A stretch of 64,000 bases of DNA from PGYR01 sp040264895 (lineage in GTDB: Bacteria; Bacteroidota; Ignavibacteria; Kapaibacteriales; UBA2268): positions 100,060 through 164,059 of the forward strand of contig JBDQHL010000001.1 in the NCBI GenBank assembly GCA_040264895.1, read 5' to 3'. Position 1 is the first letter of the stretch. The number at the start of each line of letters is the position of its first letter. Shown piece by piece: positions 8,048-18,053 of the stretch. Below the pieces are notes generated by a model, which saw only the letters and a program-made list of their open reading frames with translations, made no database searches and was not told where the DNA came from. The position numbers and the translations under genes are program-made.

Positions 8048-9741
8048 GAAACGAAATTACAAGAATACTAAAAGAAGTAGCTGAATTGTTAGAGTTAAAA
8101 GGTGAAAACCATTTTAAAACTCGCGCATACACAAACGCTTCGAACTTAATATCTGAAGAAAGAATAGATATAGAAAGGCATGTAAGAGAAGGCACACTTA
8201 GGGAAATTGATGGAATAGGCAAAGCATTGCAAGAAAAACTCACAGACTATGTCGAAAATGGGACTATGCAATACCACCAAAACTTACTCAAAGAAATACC
8301 TTCTGAAATGGTAGCACTTAGCAAGATAAAAGGAGTAGGACCAAGAAAAGCTAGAAAGTTAGTAGAGCAACACAATGTTGATTCAGTTGCAACCCTAAAA
8401 GAAATGGCAGAGAATGGAGAGCTTGAAAAAATAAAAGGCTTTGGAGCTAAATCTGTACAGCAAATACTTAATTCAATCGAAGAGTCAGCAGGGTACGAGG
8501 GCAAGTACAGATTAGACACTGTCTACAAAGCTGCTGAAGATATATTAGAAATTATAAAAGAAAGCAATACTGTAAAAAAAGCGAGCTATGCTGGTGAGCT
8601 TCGCCGTTGGTTAGAAGTTATAGAGAAACTAGATTTTGTAATTATTCCCAAAGACTTAGATAAACTCAAAGAAGTTCTAAGCAAAGAACACAATATTGAA
8701 TCAGATGAGAAGAAGATAGAGTTTAAATATGGGTATAAAGTTTTGCCTGTTGTTTTGCATATTGCAAATGAAGATAATTTTGGATTAATAGCACACGACT
8801 TAAGTTGTTCTGAAAGCTATTTATCAGCTTTTTCAGATTTAAGAAGTAATGCCTTCAAGGTAAATGATGTGTATCTTTACGATGGCGAAGAAAAGTTAAG
8901 TATCGCCACTGAAGAGGAACTCTACAAAAAAATGGCATTGCAGTACGTAGAACCCGAAACACGCGAGCAGCCACAAGCATTGCAGTTTGCAAATACTAAT
9001 GAACTTCCGAAATTAATCGAAGAATCCGATATGAAGGGAATGCTCCACTGCCATAGCCACTGGAGTGATGGGCTTAATACAATAGAAGAAATGGCACTGG
9101 AAGCAAAAAAACTTGGGTACTCGTATTTCGCAATAACTGACCATAGTAAGACTGCCGTATATGCAAATGGTTTATCTCCCGAACGAGTTCTGGCACAGCA
9201 CAAAGAAATAGATGAACTGAACGAAAAGGACTTAGGAATAAAAATATTAAAAGGTATAGAATCTGACATACTTAATGACGGCAGCTTAGATTACGATGAA
9301 GAAATATTAGAAAAGTTTGACTTAGTCGTGGCATCAATTCACTCAAATTTTACAATGAGCAAGAAAGATATGACCGATAGAGTTATCAGAGCAGTAATGA
9401 GCCCTTACACCACAATACTTGGTCACCCTACTGGAAGATTATTACTTAGAAGAAAAGGTTATGAAATAGATCAAAAGGCTGTTATAGATGCCGCAGCTGA
9501 ACACAAAACAGTAATAGAAATAAATGCTAATCCATATCGATTAGATTTAGATTGGCGACTGCTTGGCTATGCAAAGCAAAAGGGAGTAAAAATAGCAATC
9601 AACCCCGATGCGCATAACTTAAGGGGACTTAAGCACGTAAAATACGGTATCCGTATGGCAAGAAAAGGTTGGCTAACTCACAATGATATAGTCAACACTT
9701 ACAGCTATAATAAATTCAAAATGACAGTATTGAGCAAATGA
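8044..9741 (+). CDS. polX: PolX-type protein with helix-hairpin-helix, degenerate polymerase and PHP exonuclease domains
   Basis: A 565-residue protein with the bacterial PolX layout. Helix-hairpin-helix segments (REIDGIGKALQEKL, SKIKGVGPRKARKL, KIKGFGAKSV) occupy residues 1-150, an X-family nucleotidyltransferase-like part about 165-310, and a C-terminal PHP domain about 330-565 (MLHCHSHWSDG, AITDHS, GHPTGRLL, INPDAH). The PHP metal ligands look intact, supporting 3'-5' exonuclease or phosphatase activity in DNA repair. The polymerase site is altered: where PolX normally has GDIDLLV after LRR, this protein has EKLDFVI, losing the first catalytic Asp. It overlaps its neighbours by four bases on both sides, forming one operon. 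Confidence 0.9.
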   Translation: MRNEITRILKEVAELLELKGENHFKTRAYTNASNLISEERIDIERHVREGTLREIDGIGKALQEKLTDYVENGTMQYHQNLLKEIPSEMVALSKIKGVGPRKARKLVEQHNVDSVATLKEMAENGELEKIKGFGAKSVQQILNSIEESAGYEGKYRLDTVYKAAEDILEIIKESNTVKKASYAGELRRWLEVIEKLDFVIIPKDLDKLKEVLSKEHNIESDEKKIEFKYGYKVLPVVLHIANEDNFGLIAHDLSCSESYLSAFSDLRSNAFKVNDVYLYDGEEKLSIATEEELYKKMALQYVEPETREQPQALQFANTNELPKLIEESDMKGMLHCHSHWSDGLNTIEEMALEAKKLGYSYFAITDHSKTAVYANGLSPERVLAQHKEIDELNEKDLGIKILKGIESDILNDGSLDYDEEILEKFDLVVASIHSNFTMSKKDMTDRVIRAVMSPYTTILGHPTGRLLLRRKGYEIDQKAVIDAAAEHKTVIEINANPYRLDLDWRLLGYAKQKGVKIAINPDAHNLRGLKHVKYGIRMARKGWLTHNDIVNTYSYNKFKMTVLSK

Positions 9742-10703
9742 GATTATTTACAAAGTTAATATTATCAATCACTTTAATACCACTTTCATTATTTTCTAAC
9801 GATATATTTGTTGGTTCTGTACAGCAAGGTGTTGGGGCTGACTCAATAGCACCAAAGCGTATTTATTCTGCTCTAAAGTTCTCGCTTGATATGACTACAG
9901 AACATCATACTGTTCCAGATTCTGTTAGAACTAAAGCCATAGTTGAAGCTGACTCGAATGATACTTACGAAGATTTAGCAAGACAGGTAGAAGCCCAATT
10001 CACTTGCTACGCAAGTGTAGATGTACTTCATAATATGTTAAGAGCAAACATAACACTAACTAACAGTGATGGTAATGATAAAATCGGCTTTGGCTATGCT
10101 GCAATTCACCACATTCAAGATGGAAAGCAAGTATATGACATAGCATTAGTAAAGGCATTCCAAAGGGCAACTATGAATGTAATTGGAGATACTACAATTT
10201 ACCAGCACCAACCCAAGGAATTTCAATTAAAGCCAGCCGGCTCTCTAGTTGTAGGTGGGTTCATAATGAACAATAATAATATCCCATTTAACTGGGAGCT
10301 CTTTACAAATAAATCAGTAACATCATACTATGCATCCGAATCGATATACGAAGCTGCCATAGAATCTGACAATTATGCTATTTATGATATAGCTACTCGT
10401 GATTCTATGTATGCCATATTCAAAATATATATGGTCGAAAATTCATCTCCTGCATCGGCGTCAGAGTTAAAAATGCTCAGCCAGTTTGATGTACAATATT
10501 ATCTATATGGTATCTTGGATAGGGATTTGAATTCTGCTAATATGAAAATAATTTTAGCTGAATTGAACAATGGGAAAATCAAAATACTAAACACTGCAGA
10601 TGGTGTATTGAATAATGATAATAAAGAAAAAATGAAAGCTCTTGTTCAAAAGCTTACAAAAGAGGTCCTATCAATTGGCTATAACGAAAGGGATACTGAC
10701 TAG
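9738..10703 (+). CDS. Hypothetical exported protein
   Basis: A 321-residue protein beginning at an ATG that overlaps the polX stop (ATGA). Residues 1-20 form a signal peptide (LILSITLIPLSLFSN). The rest is a soluble alpha/beta sequence with no family I recognise. A central YAAIHHIQDGKQVYDIALVKAF segment and a C-terminal region on an outer surface or in the periplasm are all that can be said. Its last 33 bases overlap the 3' end of the convergent subtilisin-like gene, which is unusual because both sequences must be kept. Confidence 0.7.
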   Translation: MRLFTKLILSITLIPLSLFSNDIFVGSVQQGVGADSIAPKRIYSALKFSLDMTTEHHTVPDSVRTKAIVEADSNDTYEDLARQVEAQFTCYASVDVLHNMLRANITLTNSDGNDKIGFGYAAIHHIQDGKQVYDIALVKAFQRATMNVIGDTTIYQHQPKEFQLKPAGSLVVGGFIMNNNNIPFNWELFTNKSVTSYYASESIYEAAIESDNYAIYDIATRDSMYAIFKIYMVENSSPASASELKMLSQFDVQYYLYGILDRDLNSANMKIILAELNNGKIKILNTADGVLNNDNKEKMKALVQKLTKEVLSIGYNERDTD

Positions 10704-13484
10704 TTTATTTTCGCATACTACACCAAAGTGGTACATTCCAGAAGATAAACCCTCACTACTAAATTTTATCAATTTGTAGCCATTGTACAAGGTTTCATTT
10801 CCAAATTCTTTGACTATTCTTCCTCGATTATCATATATAGCATAACTTGCATTCATTTGCTTATCACAGTTTATCATAACACTCACCTCTCCGTTAGAAT
10901 AAACTGGGTTGGGTGAAATTGCATCAATTGTTATATTTGTGTTATCCTCTACACTAGTAAATACAGTCAAGTCATCTATTTTATTATCTATCTCATTTGA
11001 AGTTTCTATAATTTCTTCCTTTATTGTTCCTGCATTTATACTCATTTGTAGTACAACTGATTTCTTACTCGGAATCAAAAATGGCCCAGCACCACTATAC
11101 ATTGAGGCATCGCGAACCACACTAGTCTTTCTGCCAATTCCATTAGTCATAGCTGATCTTTTTGAAAAATCATCGAACGAGCTGTAAACTGTTATGGAAT
11201 TATCAGCTCCATCATTATTGAACGCGTAGAAATTCTGCTCTTGGCCACTATGAAGCTTTACCGCAACCTTTGGGCTGATCTCTTCCCCAACAATTTCAGC
11301 AATCCCTACATTTTCTTCTTCATTATAATAAATTATATCATCAGCACCACCATAACTAATATCCCAATCGAAAAAGAGTCCTGCATAGATTGAATCTAAA
11401 TCAACATCACTATTATTAGTTAACTCATACTCCAAAATGAGTGAATTGGGATGTTCTGGTACTATATACGCCTTTTGGTTTACAGTGATTCCTAAAGCAT
11501 TAACATTTGTATTACCGAACCCTTCTGGTTTATCCGTATATTTTGCTTCCGAATAGATAGTACCATCTTTATCATTCGTAGTTATTCTCTTTTCTCTAAT
11601 CCAATCTCTTTCCTTTCCGCCACTGCTATTTCTTATAACATCAGCAACATAGACACTATCATTAGTGCTAATCCTTTGTGTAAGCATTAGTCCACCTTCA
11701 AACATCATATTTCTATTGTTTAAAGTAAAGCCCTCACCTTGCAAATTGCTCGGGAAATCGTTAAATCCTATATTACCATTACTATTCAATGTTACAGAAA
11801 TTCCTTCACTTCTCATTGTTATATATGTTTGGTTAACACTAAAAGTAACATAAAGCTTATTAACAAACTGGGCATCGCTATATACATCTAAAGTAATTGT
11901 GTACTCATAGTCATTGGGGACATTATCGGATATTTCAATGTTTACACCGTTTATACTGAAATCAGCTCCAGATTCGATAAATTCAAATTCATAAGAAGAT
12001 TCTTCCAATACGAATGGGTATAACTCATCGCCTTCGATAATCACATCGACATTGCTTAGGTCACCAAGTATATTTCTCATTTCAAAATCAATACTAATAT
12101 TATCCTCAGGAAGAATATTCTCAGCACCATTGAGATTTATTATTCCATAACTATCTAGAGCAACGGATTTCAGATTAACTCTTTCTAAAGCTTTTCTTAA
12201 GTTTACCCTTCCTCTACCAATCTTGTCATTGAAGCTACTATTAAGATCTGAAATATCATCGGCGTTAACCATTATCAAGTGCTTGATTTCTTCAGCATTA
12301 TATTCTGGGAATTCTGACATAAGTACTGCCGCTACACCAGCTACAACTGGCGATGCCATAGAAGTTCCACTTTTATAATCATATGTGCTGTTAGGTGTAG
12401 TTGCTAAAACAAAACTTCCTGGTGCCGAAACACCTACAGAAGTGTGATAGTTCGAGAAACCAGATTTTCTATCATCATCAGCCGTAGAAGCTACAGAAAG
12501 CACACCGTCATACCCTGCTGGATAGAACTTTAAATCAGAGCCATTATTACCTGCAGCAGCAACAATAAGAGCTCCCATTTCATTTACTAATCTGACTACA
12601 TCTGCATCCGTTTGCGAATAACCAGATGAACCCCATGAACAATTAATTACTCGGCAGCCCATAGCTCCAGCGTATAGCAATCCTTCGAACTGGTTATAAA
12701 CTGATCTATCCAAACCATTGTCCGAACCAATTTTTACATTCAATAATTTAACTCTTGGAGCTACTCCTGCTACACCAATACCATTGTCCACTTCGGCAGC
12801 TACTATACCAGCTACGTGAACTCCGTGGTCATTAGCAAAGGTAGGATCATTATCCTTCCCACTTTCAGAGCCAAAGTCCCATCCCCTCCAATCGTCAACG
12901 TAACCATTGCCATCATCATCTCTCAAATTTGTTCTCTTGTCATCTCCATTCTCATCCAATCCACTTTCGCCAGGATTAACCCAATTCGTATTAGCTAAGT
13001 CTTCATGCTCAAAATCAATCCCCGTATCAACTACACCAGCTAAAACTGTATCACCAGTTAGGTTCTCCCATGATTCGGCAATCTGAGTAATAAACAAATG
13101 ATATTGACTACCTAATTGTGGATCATCTGATTCACCTATTAGCAATTCTGCCTTGGGAATTCTCTCCGCATATATAATTGACTTGTCCTTGTTCAGTATG
13201 CTCGATATTTTTGCAATATCCACTTTTCCTGGAAATATAACCCTTCTCACGTTTCTTAATTCATTCAATAATGAGTCGCCTCTCGGTGTCAAATCAACAT
13301 TTCTGAATAGTTTGTCATTGATTAGTGGCAGTGACATATAACCATTATTACTCGCACTGAGCAATGATGTCTGTTTACCACCATTATCAAATTTTACGTA
13401 AAGTGAGTTGGATTCATATCCAGTTTGCCCTGAAAGCAATAAGGGAACTATGAGAATTAGTATTATTAAATTTAGATTTTTCAT
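10671..13484 (-). CDS. Subtilisin-like (S8) serine protease with T9SS sorting domain
   Basis: A 937-residue secreted peptidase. A signal peptide (IILILIVPLLLSGQ) starts at the ATG at 13484; an upstream in-frame start would add 16 residues before the signal and is rejected. The S8 catalytic triad is visible: Asp in VVDTGIDFEH (about residue 155), His in NDHGVHVAG (about 226) and Ser in SGTSMASPV (about 378), with the oxyanion Asn in AAAGNNGS. An Asp/Asn-rich insert (DENGDDKR, DDDGNGYVDD) between Asp and His looks calcium-binding. The C-terminal ~80 residues (ISPNPVYSNGEVSV onward) are a type A T9SS sorting domain, implying export across the outer membrane and surface attachment or release. Confidence 0.92.
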   Translation of the reverse strand: MKNLNLIILILIVPLLLSGQTGYESNSLYVKFDNGGKQTSLLSASNNGYMSLPLINDKLFRNVDLTPRGDSLLNELRNVRRVIFPGKVDIAKISSILNKDKSIIYAERIPKAELLIGESDDPQLGSQYHLFITQIAESWENLTGDTVLAGVVDTGIDFEHEDLANTNWVNPGESGLDENGDDKRTNLRDDDGNGYVDDWRGWDFGSESGKDNDPTFANDHGVHVAGIVAAEVDNGIGVAGVAPRVKLLNVKIGSDNGLDRSVYNQFEGLLYAGAMGCRVINCSWGSSGYSQTDADVVRLVNEMGALIVAAAGNNGSDLKFYPAGYDGVLSVASTADDDRKSGFSNYHTSVGVSAPGSFVLATTPNSTYDYKSGTSMASPVVAGVAAVLMSEFPEYNAEEIKHLIMVNADDISDLNSSFNDKIGRGRVNLRKALERVNLKSVALDSYGIINLNGAENILPEDNISIDFEMRNILGDLSNVDVIIEGDELYPFVLEESSYEFEFIESGADFSINGVNIEISDNVPNDYEYTITLDVYSDAQFVNKLYVTFSVNQTYITMRSEGISVTLNSNGNIGFNDFPSNLQGEGFTLNNRNMMFEGGLMLTQRISTNDSVYVADVIRNSSGGKERDWIREKRITTNDKDGTIYSEAKYTDKPEGFGNTNVNALGITVNQKAYIVPEHPNSLILEYELTNNSDVDLDSIYAGLFFDWDISYGGADDIIYYNEEENVGIAEIVGEEISPKVAVKLHSGQEQNFYAFNNDGADNSITVYSSFDDFSKRSAMTNGIGRKTSVVRDASMYSGAGPFLIPSKKSVVLQMSINAGTIKEEIIETSNEIDNKIDDLTVFTSVEDNTNITIDAISPNPVYSNGEVSVMINCDKQMNASYAIYDNRGRIVKEFGNETLYNGYKLIKFSSEGLSSGMYHFGVVCENKLVSIPFVIAN

Positions 13485-13595
13485 ATTAAAGTATAACAAA
13501 TGATATCTGTTATTCGTTATATAATGTTGCAAATACTGACTAAAGAAACTTTAATTTTTTAAGTTTGTTAAACAAAAAAAATAGATAATAAGAAA

Positions 13596-14636
13596 TTGCT
13601 TAAACTAGAAAACGAAATATATTTATATCTGCATGGTGCACTGCCTGTACTGGTATTGGTGTATCTTGTTTACAGAGCAAAAAGAAAGAAATTACTGAAT
13701 TCATTCGCCAGTACTGAAGCCCTCAAGCGACTATCGCCTAATGTTTCTACATTCAAAAACAGCTTCAAATTTATTTTAATAGCTGTAGCATTCTCTGCTA
13801 TGGTAGTCGGATTAGCTAACCCTCTTATTGGAACTAAGATGAAAGAAGTTAAGCGAGAAGGCGTAGAAGTAGTGATAGCAGTTGATGTATCCAACTCGAT
13901 GTTAGCAGAAGATATTAGGCCCAACAGGTTAGAAAGAGCAAAATCAGCTATAAACAGAATGATTAGCGAACTCTCTCAAGATAAGATTAGCATCGTTTTA
14001 TTCGCAGGTGATTCATTTCTTCAGCTTCCACTCACTACTGATTATTCGGCAGCAAAGCTGATGGTGTCGTCAATGAGTACAGATATGATCGAGAAGCAAG
14101 GAACGGCAATAGGTAGCGCAATAGAATTAGGTATGAAATCATTCTCTGAAGATGAAGAAGTGAACAAAGTATTGATAGTAATTACCGACGGTGAAAACCA
14201 CGAGGACGACGCACTCGGAGCAGCAGAAGAAGCTGCTGAAAAAGGCATAACAGTCCACACAATCGGTATGGGCTCTGTAGAAGGTGGCCCAATACCACGT
14301 TACATAAATGGAAGACCCCAAGGGTTTATAAAAGATAACAGCGGGGCAACTGTAGTATCTAAACTAAACGCAAATATGCTACAAGAATTAGCTTCAGTTG
14401 CTGATGGCAAATTTGTCCGTGCAGCAGGTGGTGAAGTCAATCTATCAGACTTGCTTGCCGATATATCAGAGATGGAAAAAACAGAATTTGAAGCTAAAGT
14501 ATTCACTGACTTCGAAGATAGATTTCAATATTTATTCGGGTTTGCTTTGCTGCTACTTCTGATAGAAATGTTAGTGAGCAATAGAAAGAACAAGCGATTA
14601 ACTTTAAGAAAAATAGTAGGTGAAAACAATGAGTAA
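13596..14636 (+). CDS. BatA/BatB-type von Willebrand factor A membrane protein
   Basis: A 346-residue protein. Two N-terminal membrane segments (residues ~10-27 and ~55-75) precede a VWA domain with an intact metal-ion site: DVSNSM, the TTDY threonine and ITDGENHED. It ends with a membrane anchor (FEDRFQYLFGFALLLLLIEML) typical of BatB. Bat proteins were linked to oxygen tolerance in Bacteroides fragilis and form a membrane complex usually activated by a MoxR ATPase. Only one VWA gene is here where most operons have BatA and BatB. The frame opens with TTG at 13596. The next gene starts eight bases before this stop. Confidence 0.88.
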   Translation: MLKLENEIYLYLHGALPVLVLVYLVYRAKRKKLLNSFASTEALKRLSPNVSTFKNSFKFILIAVAFSAMVVGLANPLIGTKMKEVKREGVEVVIAVDVSNSMLAEDIRPNRLERAKSAINRMISELSQDKISIVLFAGDSFLQLPLTTDYSAAKLMVSSMSTDMIEKQGTAIGSAIELGMKSFSEDEEVNKVLIVITDGENHEDDALGAAEEAAEKGITVHTIGMGSVEGGPIPRYINGRPQGFIKDNSGATVVSKLNANMLQELASVADGKFVRAAGGEVNLSDLLADISEMEKTEFEAKVFTDFEDRFQYLFGFALLLLLIEMLVSNRKNKRLTLRKIVGENNE

Positions 14637-15465
14637 AATAAATATAATAATATTGCTTTTGCTTGGAGTTACTGCTTTGCAAGCAGAAGAACCAAAAAAG
14701 TTCATCTATGAAGGAAATGAAAAATACAAAAGCAACAAATACAAAGACGCAGAAATAGATTATAGAAAGTCATTGGAAGAAGACCCAAATTCCTCCATTG
14801 CAAAATACAATTTGGCAAACTCACTATACAAACAAGGAAATTACGAAGAGGCAAAAACAGAATTTGAGGAGCTTGCACATTCCAATTTCTCAAAAAGTGA
14901 ATTGGCAAATATATATCACAATATGGGTAATGCTCTCTTGGAAGACAAAAAGTACCAAGAAAGTATAGATGCTTATATACAATCACTGAAAAACAACCCT
15001 AAAGACCCTGAAACTAAGTATAACTTAGCTTATGCAAGAGAGATGCTTAGAAAACAAGAACAGCAAAACAAAGATAATCAGGACCAGAACAAAGATCAGC
15101 AAGAACAAAAGGACAAGCAAGAACAAAATAAAGATCAAAATGGTGACCAAAACAAGGACCAACAAAACAAAGATGGTCAGAACGAAGATCAGAATAAAGA
15201 TCAAAACGGGCAAGACAAAGACAAGCAAGACGGGCAGAATCAGAAAGAAAATCAAGACCAACAAAACAAAGATGGTCAGGGCAATCAGCAAAACAAAGAA
15301 AAACCAAAAGATGGCGACAAGGCTCAGAAACAAATGCAGCAAAACAAAATCTCTAAAAAAGATGCTGAAAGAATACTTCAAGCTATGATGCAAGAGGAGA
15401 AAAAGCTGCAGAAGAAAATGAGAAAACTTAAATCTGACGACAAAAAAACTGGAAAGAATTGGTAA
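14629..15465 (+). CDS. BatC-like TPR protein with Asn/Gln/Asp/Lys-rich tail
   Basis: About 278 residues. A signal peptide (IIILLLLGVTALQAEE) is followed by three tetratricopeptide repeats (residues ~20-135: EGNEKYKSNKYKDAEIDYRK, YNLANSLYKQGNYEEAK, YHNMGNALLEDKKYQESI). Then come ~95 residues of almost only N, Q, D, K, E and G, and a basic C-terminal helix (KISKKDAERILQAMMQEEKK). This is the periplasmic BatC element. The ATG at 14629 is preferred over a GTG three codons earlier because GGTG sits upstream; it overlaps the VWA gene by eight bases. The low-complexity stretch is built from imperfect repeats of AACAAAGAT-like units. Confidence 0.85.
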   Translation: MSKINIIILLLLGVTALQAEEPKKFIYEGNEKYKSNKYKDAEIDYRKSLEEDPNSSIAKYNLANSLYKQGNYEEAKTEFEELAHSNFSKSELANIYHNMGNALLEDKKYQESIDAYIQSLKNNPKDPETKYNLAYAREMLRKQEQQNKDNQDQNKDQQEQKDKQEQNKDQNGDQNKDQQNKDGQNEDQNKDQNGQDKDKQDGQNQKENQDQQNKDGQGNQQNKEKPKDGDKAQKQMQQNKISKKDAERILQAMMQEEKKLQKKMRKLKSDDKKTGKNW

Positions 15466-17300
15466 TGAGAGGATTTACGAAAACTTATCTGCTATTGATA
15501 CTATTAGTAACTGCTACTGCATCTATTATAGCACAAAACTTCACTGCGGCAGTGTCGAGCAATCCTGTGATAGAAGGTGAGCCTTTTCGAATACAATTTA
15601 GTGTTGACACCGATGCGTCTAACTTTAGACCACCCAGCTTTAGTGGTATGGAAGTGCTCCAAGGACCATCTCAATCGAGTAGCACTCAGATAATTAATGG
15701 GCGTTACAGCAGAGCACTAACCTTCACCTATGTGTTGAAAGCAACAAAAACAGGCACAATAGACATAAAGCCAGCCACTATACAAGTAGAAGGCAAACGA
15801 CTACGTTCTAACTCTATAAAGTTAAGAGTTGTAGAACCTTCGGAAGCTGAAAAACAAAGACGTCAGCAAGAAGCAGAACGCGAAAAGAAAATGAAAGGCG
15901 ATGCGATTGATATTATCAAGGATAATCTATACCTACGCACCAATGTTTCTAAGCGTGATGTATATGTGGGTGAGCAAGTAACCGCATCCTTTAAGCTGTA
16001 TCAAAATGCTGATTTGAATATAGTTGGATTAGAATTAGAAAGTTCACCTGTACTTAATGGATTTTGGAGTCAGGAAATAGACTTAGGTGAATTACAATGG
16101 AAACGAGAGCAAGTTAATGGCGTTTGGTTTCGAGTAGCTAACCTAAAGCAAGTCGTGCTTTTCCCTCAACAAAGCGGTAAATTAACTGTTGAGCCTTATG
16201 AGTTTAAGACAGTAGTAAGACTAAGAACAAGCGGTCAGCAAAGAAGTAGACGAAGTATTTTCGATGATTTTTTCAACCGTGGCTCTTACAAAGACTTTGA
16301 GTACAACCTAAGCTCATCACCAATAACTGTGAACGTAAAGTCACTACCCGAAGGAGCACCAAATGGCTTTAACGGTGCAGTTGGCAAATTCGATATGGAA
16401 GCCTGGGTAGATAACACTAAAACAGTTGCCAATGAGCCAATAACAATGAAAGTAAAGATAAACGGCAAAGGTAACATAAAGCTATTCGACGCACCGAATA
16501 TCAATCTACCACCCGATATGGAGACATTCGACCCAAAAACTGCCGACAACTCACGGTTGTCACTTGCTGGTATGTCTGGCGAGAAGATATTCGAATATCT
16601 TATCATTCCCCGTACACCTGGTGAATATAAAATAGAACCAGTTACTTTTTCTTACTTCGATTTGGGCTCCAAAACATATAAGACTCTCTCATCAGAAGAG
16701 TTTCTAATAACCGTTGGCAAAGGAGAATATGACGGCACAAGCAATGTATCCGGTGTCAGCCGCGAAGAGCTTCAGTTAATAGGGAAAGATATCCGATACA
16801 TAAAATCGGACACCGAACTACAAGACAAAAATCATGGTGGATTTTTTGGTACTCCATCATTCTATGCATTGATAATGCTACCATTCTTCTTATTCCTAAT
16901 CTTGTTCATCATAATAGCAAAACGTAGAAAAGAAGACGACAACACAGAATTAGTAAAAAACAAAAGAGCAAATAAATTAGCAAAGAAACGTTTAGCAGCA
17001 GCAGGAACTGCACTGAAATCGAACAACAGTTCTGACTTTTACGAAGAGATAACAAAAGCATTATGGGGCTATATTTCTGACAAGCTGAACATACCAGTAT
17101 CAGAGTTAAACAAAGATATGGTTCGCCAAAAATTAAACGATATAGCGATAGATGAAGATACAATCGACAAATTTATTTCTGCATTAGAAGAATCGGAATT
17201 CGCTCGCTATTCACCAGGTGGTGACACCACAGGAAAGATGCAGGAACTTTATGATAAATCGACTAATGTGATAACAAGCATAGAGCGAGGTATAAAATGA
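15465..17300 (+). CDS. batD: BatD oxygen-tolerance family protein
   Basis: A 611-residue protein. It has a signal peptide, several beta-sandwich domains with the BatD opening pattern (FTAAVSSNPVIEGEPFRIQF and GMEVLQGPSQSSSTQIINGR), a membrane segment at about residues 468-488 (FYALIMLPFFLFLILFIIIA) and a cytoplasmic helical tail. BatD is the periplasmic scaffold of the Bat complex. The ATG shares one base with the preceding stop (TAATG), which implies translational coupling; a TTG two codons earlier was rejected. The next gene overlaps by four bases. Confidence 0.9.
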   Translation: MRGFTKTYLLLILLVTATASIIAQNFTAAVSSNPVIEGEPFRIQFSVDTDASNFRPPSFSGMEVLQGPSQSSSTQIINGRYSRALTFTYVLKATKTGTIDIKPATIQVEGKRLRSNSIKLRVVEPSEAEKQRRQQEAEREKKMKGDAIDIIKDNLYLRTNVSKRDVYVGEQVTASFKLYQNADLNIVGLELESSPVLNGFWSQEIDLGELQWKREQVNGVWFRVANLKQVVLFPQQSGKLTVEPYEFKTVVRLRTSGQQRSRRSIFDDFFNRGSYKDFEYNLSSSPITVNVKSLPEGAPNGFNGAVGKFDMEAWVDNTKTVANEPITMKVKINGKGNIKLFDAPNINLPPDMETFDPKTADNSRLSLAGMSGEKIFEYLIIPRTPGEYKIEPVTFSYFDLGSKTYKTLSSEEFLITVGKGEYDGTSNVSGVSREELQLIGKDIRYIKSDTELQDKNHGGFFGTPSFYALIMLPFFLFLILFIIIAKRRKEDDNTELVKNKRANKLAKKRLAAAGTALKSNNSSDFYEEITKALWGYISDKLNIPVSELNKDMVRQKLNDIAIDEDTIDKFISALEESEFARYSPGGDTTGKMQELYDKSTNVITSIERGIK

Positions 17301-18043
17301 AAAACATAATCATAGCCATATTATTTATACCATTTTTGTTAATTGCTAATGCCTCCGATGATCTATTTCAAAAAGGCAACGAACAATATAGCAACAAGCA
17401 ATATTCGGACGCCATTAATACTTATGAGCAGATACTAGACCAAGGAAATGCCTCTGCTGAGCTTTATTACAACTTAGCGAATGCTTATTATAAAACTGAC
17501 AATATCGCCTACGCAATACTCAATTACGAAAGAGCCGACAAGCTAAGTGACAACGAAGACATAGACCACAATCTAACTATAGCTCGACTAAAAACCATAG
17601 ACAAAGTAGAACGAGTAGAGCAAATATTCATAGTAGATTGGATAGACGCACTCCGCAATTTGCAAAACTCCTCAAGTTGGGGTTGGTGGACAGTTGGCTT
17701 CGTTTGGGTGCTATTCGTATTCGCTGGGCTGCTAATATACAGCCGAAGCACAGCAATCAAAAAGCTATCAGTAGCAATGATATTTGCTACTTTAGTAATA
17801 TCAATCGTAACATCGTATTTAGCATTTAGCTCACATCAAAACGAATATGTAAAAGAATTTGCCATACTCACAGAGCAGAGTACTTACGTAAAAAGCTCAC
17901 CCGACTCACAGAGCCAAGACCTATTCATCCTCCACGCAGGAGTGAAAATGCAAGTCTTAGACTCCGTCGGCGATTGGAGAAAAATCCGATTGGACAATGG
18001 CGAAATCGGCTGGGTTGACAGCGGCACATTCACAGTGATTTAA
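17297..18043 (+). CDS. batE: BatE-like TPR/SH3 membrane protein
   Basis: A 248-residue protein. It has a signal peptide, TPR repeats (FQKGNEQYSNKQYSDAINTY and AELYYNLANAYYKTDNIAYA), two membrane segments (about 130-150 and 158-178) and a C-terminal bacterial SH3 domain (YVKSSPDSQSQDLFILHAGV, ending DNGEIGWVDSGTFTVI). This is the layout of BatE, the last gene of Bat operons. It overlaps batD by four bases (ATGA). A hairpin follows its stop. Confidence 0.88.
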   Translation: MKNIIIAILFIPFLLIANASDDLFQKGNEQYSNKQYSDAINTYEQILDQGNASAELYYNLANAYYKTDNIAYAILNYERADKLSDNEDIDHNLTIARLKTIDKVERVEQIFIVDWIDALRNLQNSSSWGWWTVGFVWVLFVFAGLLIYSRSTAIKKLSVAMIFATLVISIVTSYLAFSSHQNEYVKEFAILTEQSTYVKSSPDSQSQDLFILHAGVKMQVLDSVGDWRKIRLDNGEIGWVDSGTFTVI

Positions 18044-18053
18044 TCCTTGGAAG

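Noticed and set aside
9738..10703. Exported protein as part of a DNA repair operon because it overlaps polX
   Set aside because: It has a signal peptide and no repair-related motif; overlap alone shows co-transcription only.
15025..15393. Long hydrophobic Leu/Val/Phe-rich minus-strand frame
   Set aside because: It is the antisense of the Asn/Gln/Lys-rich BatC tract; the odd composition is a by-product and there is no ribosome site.
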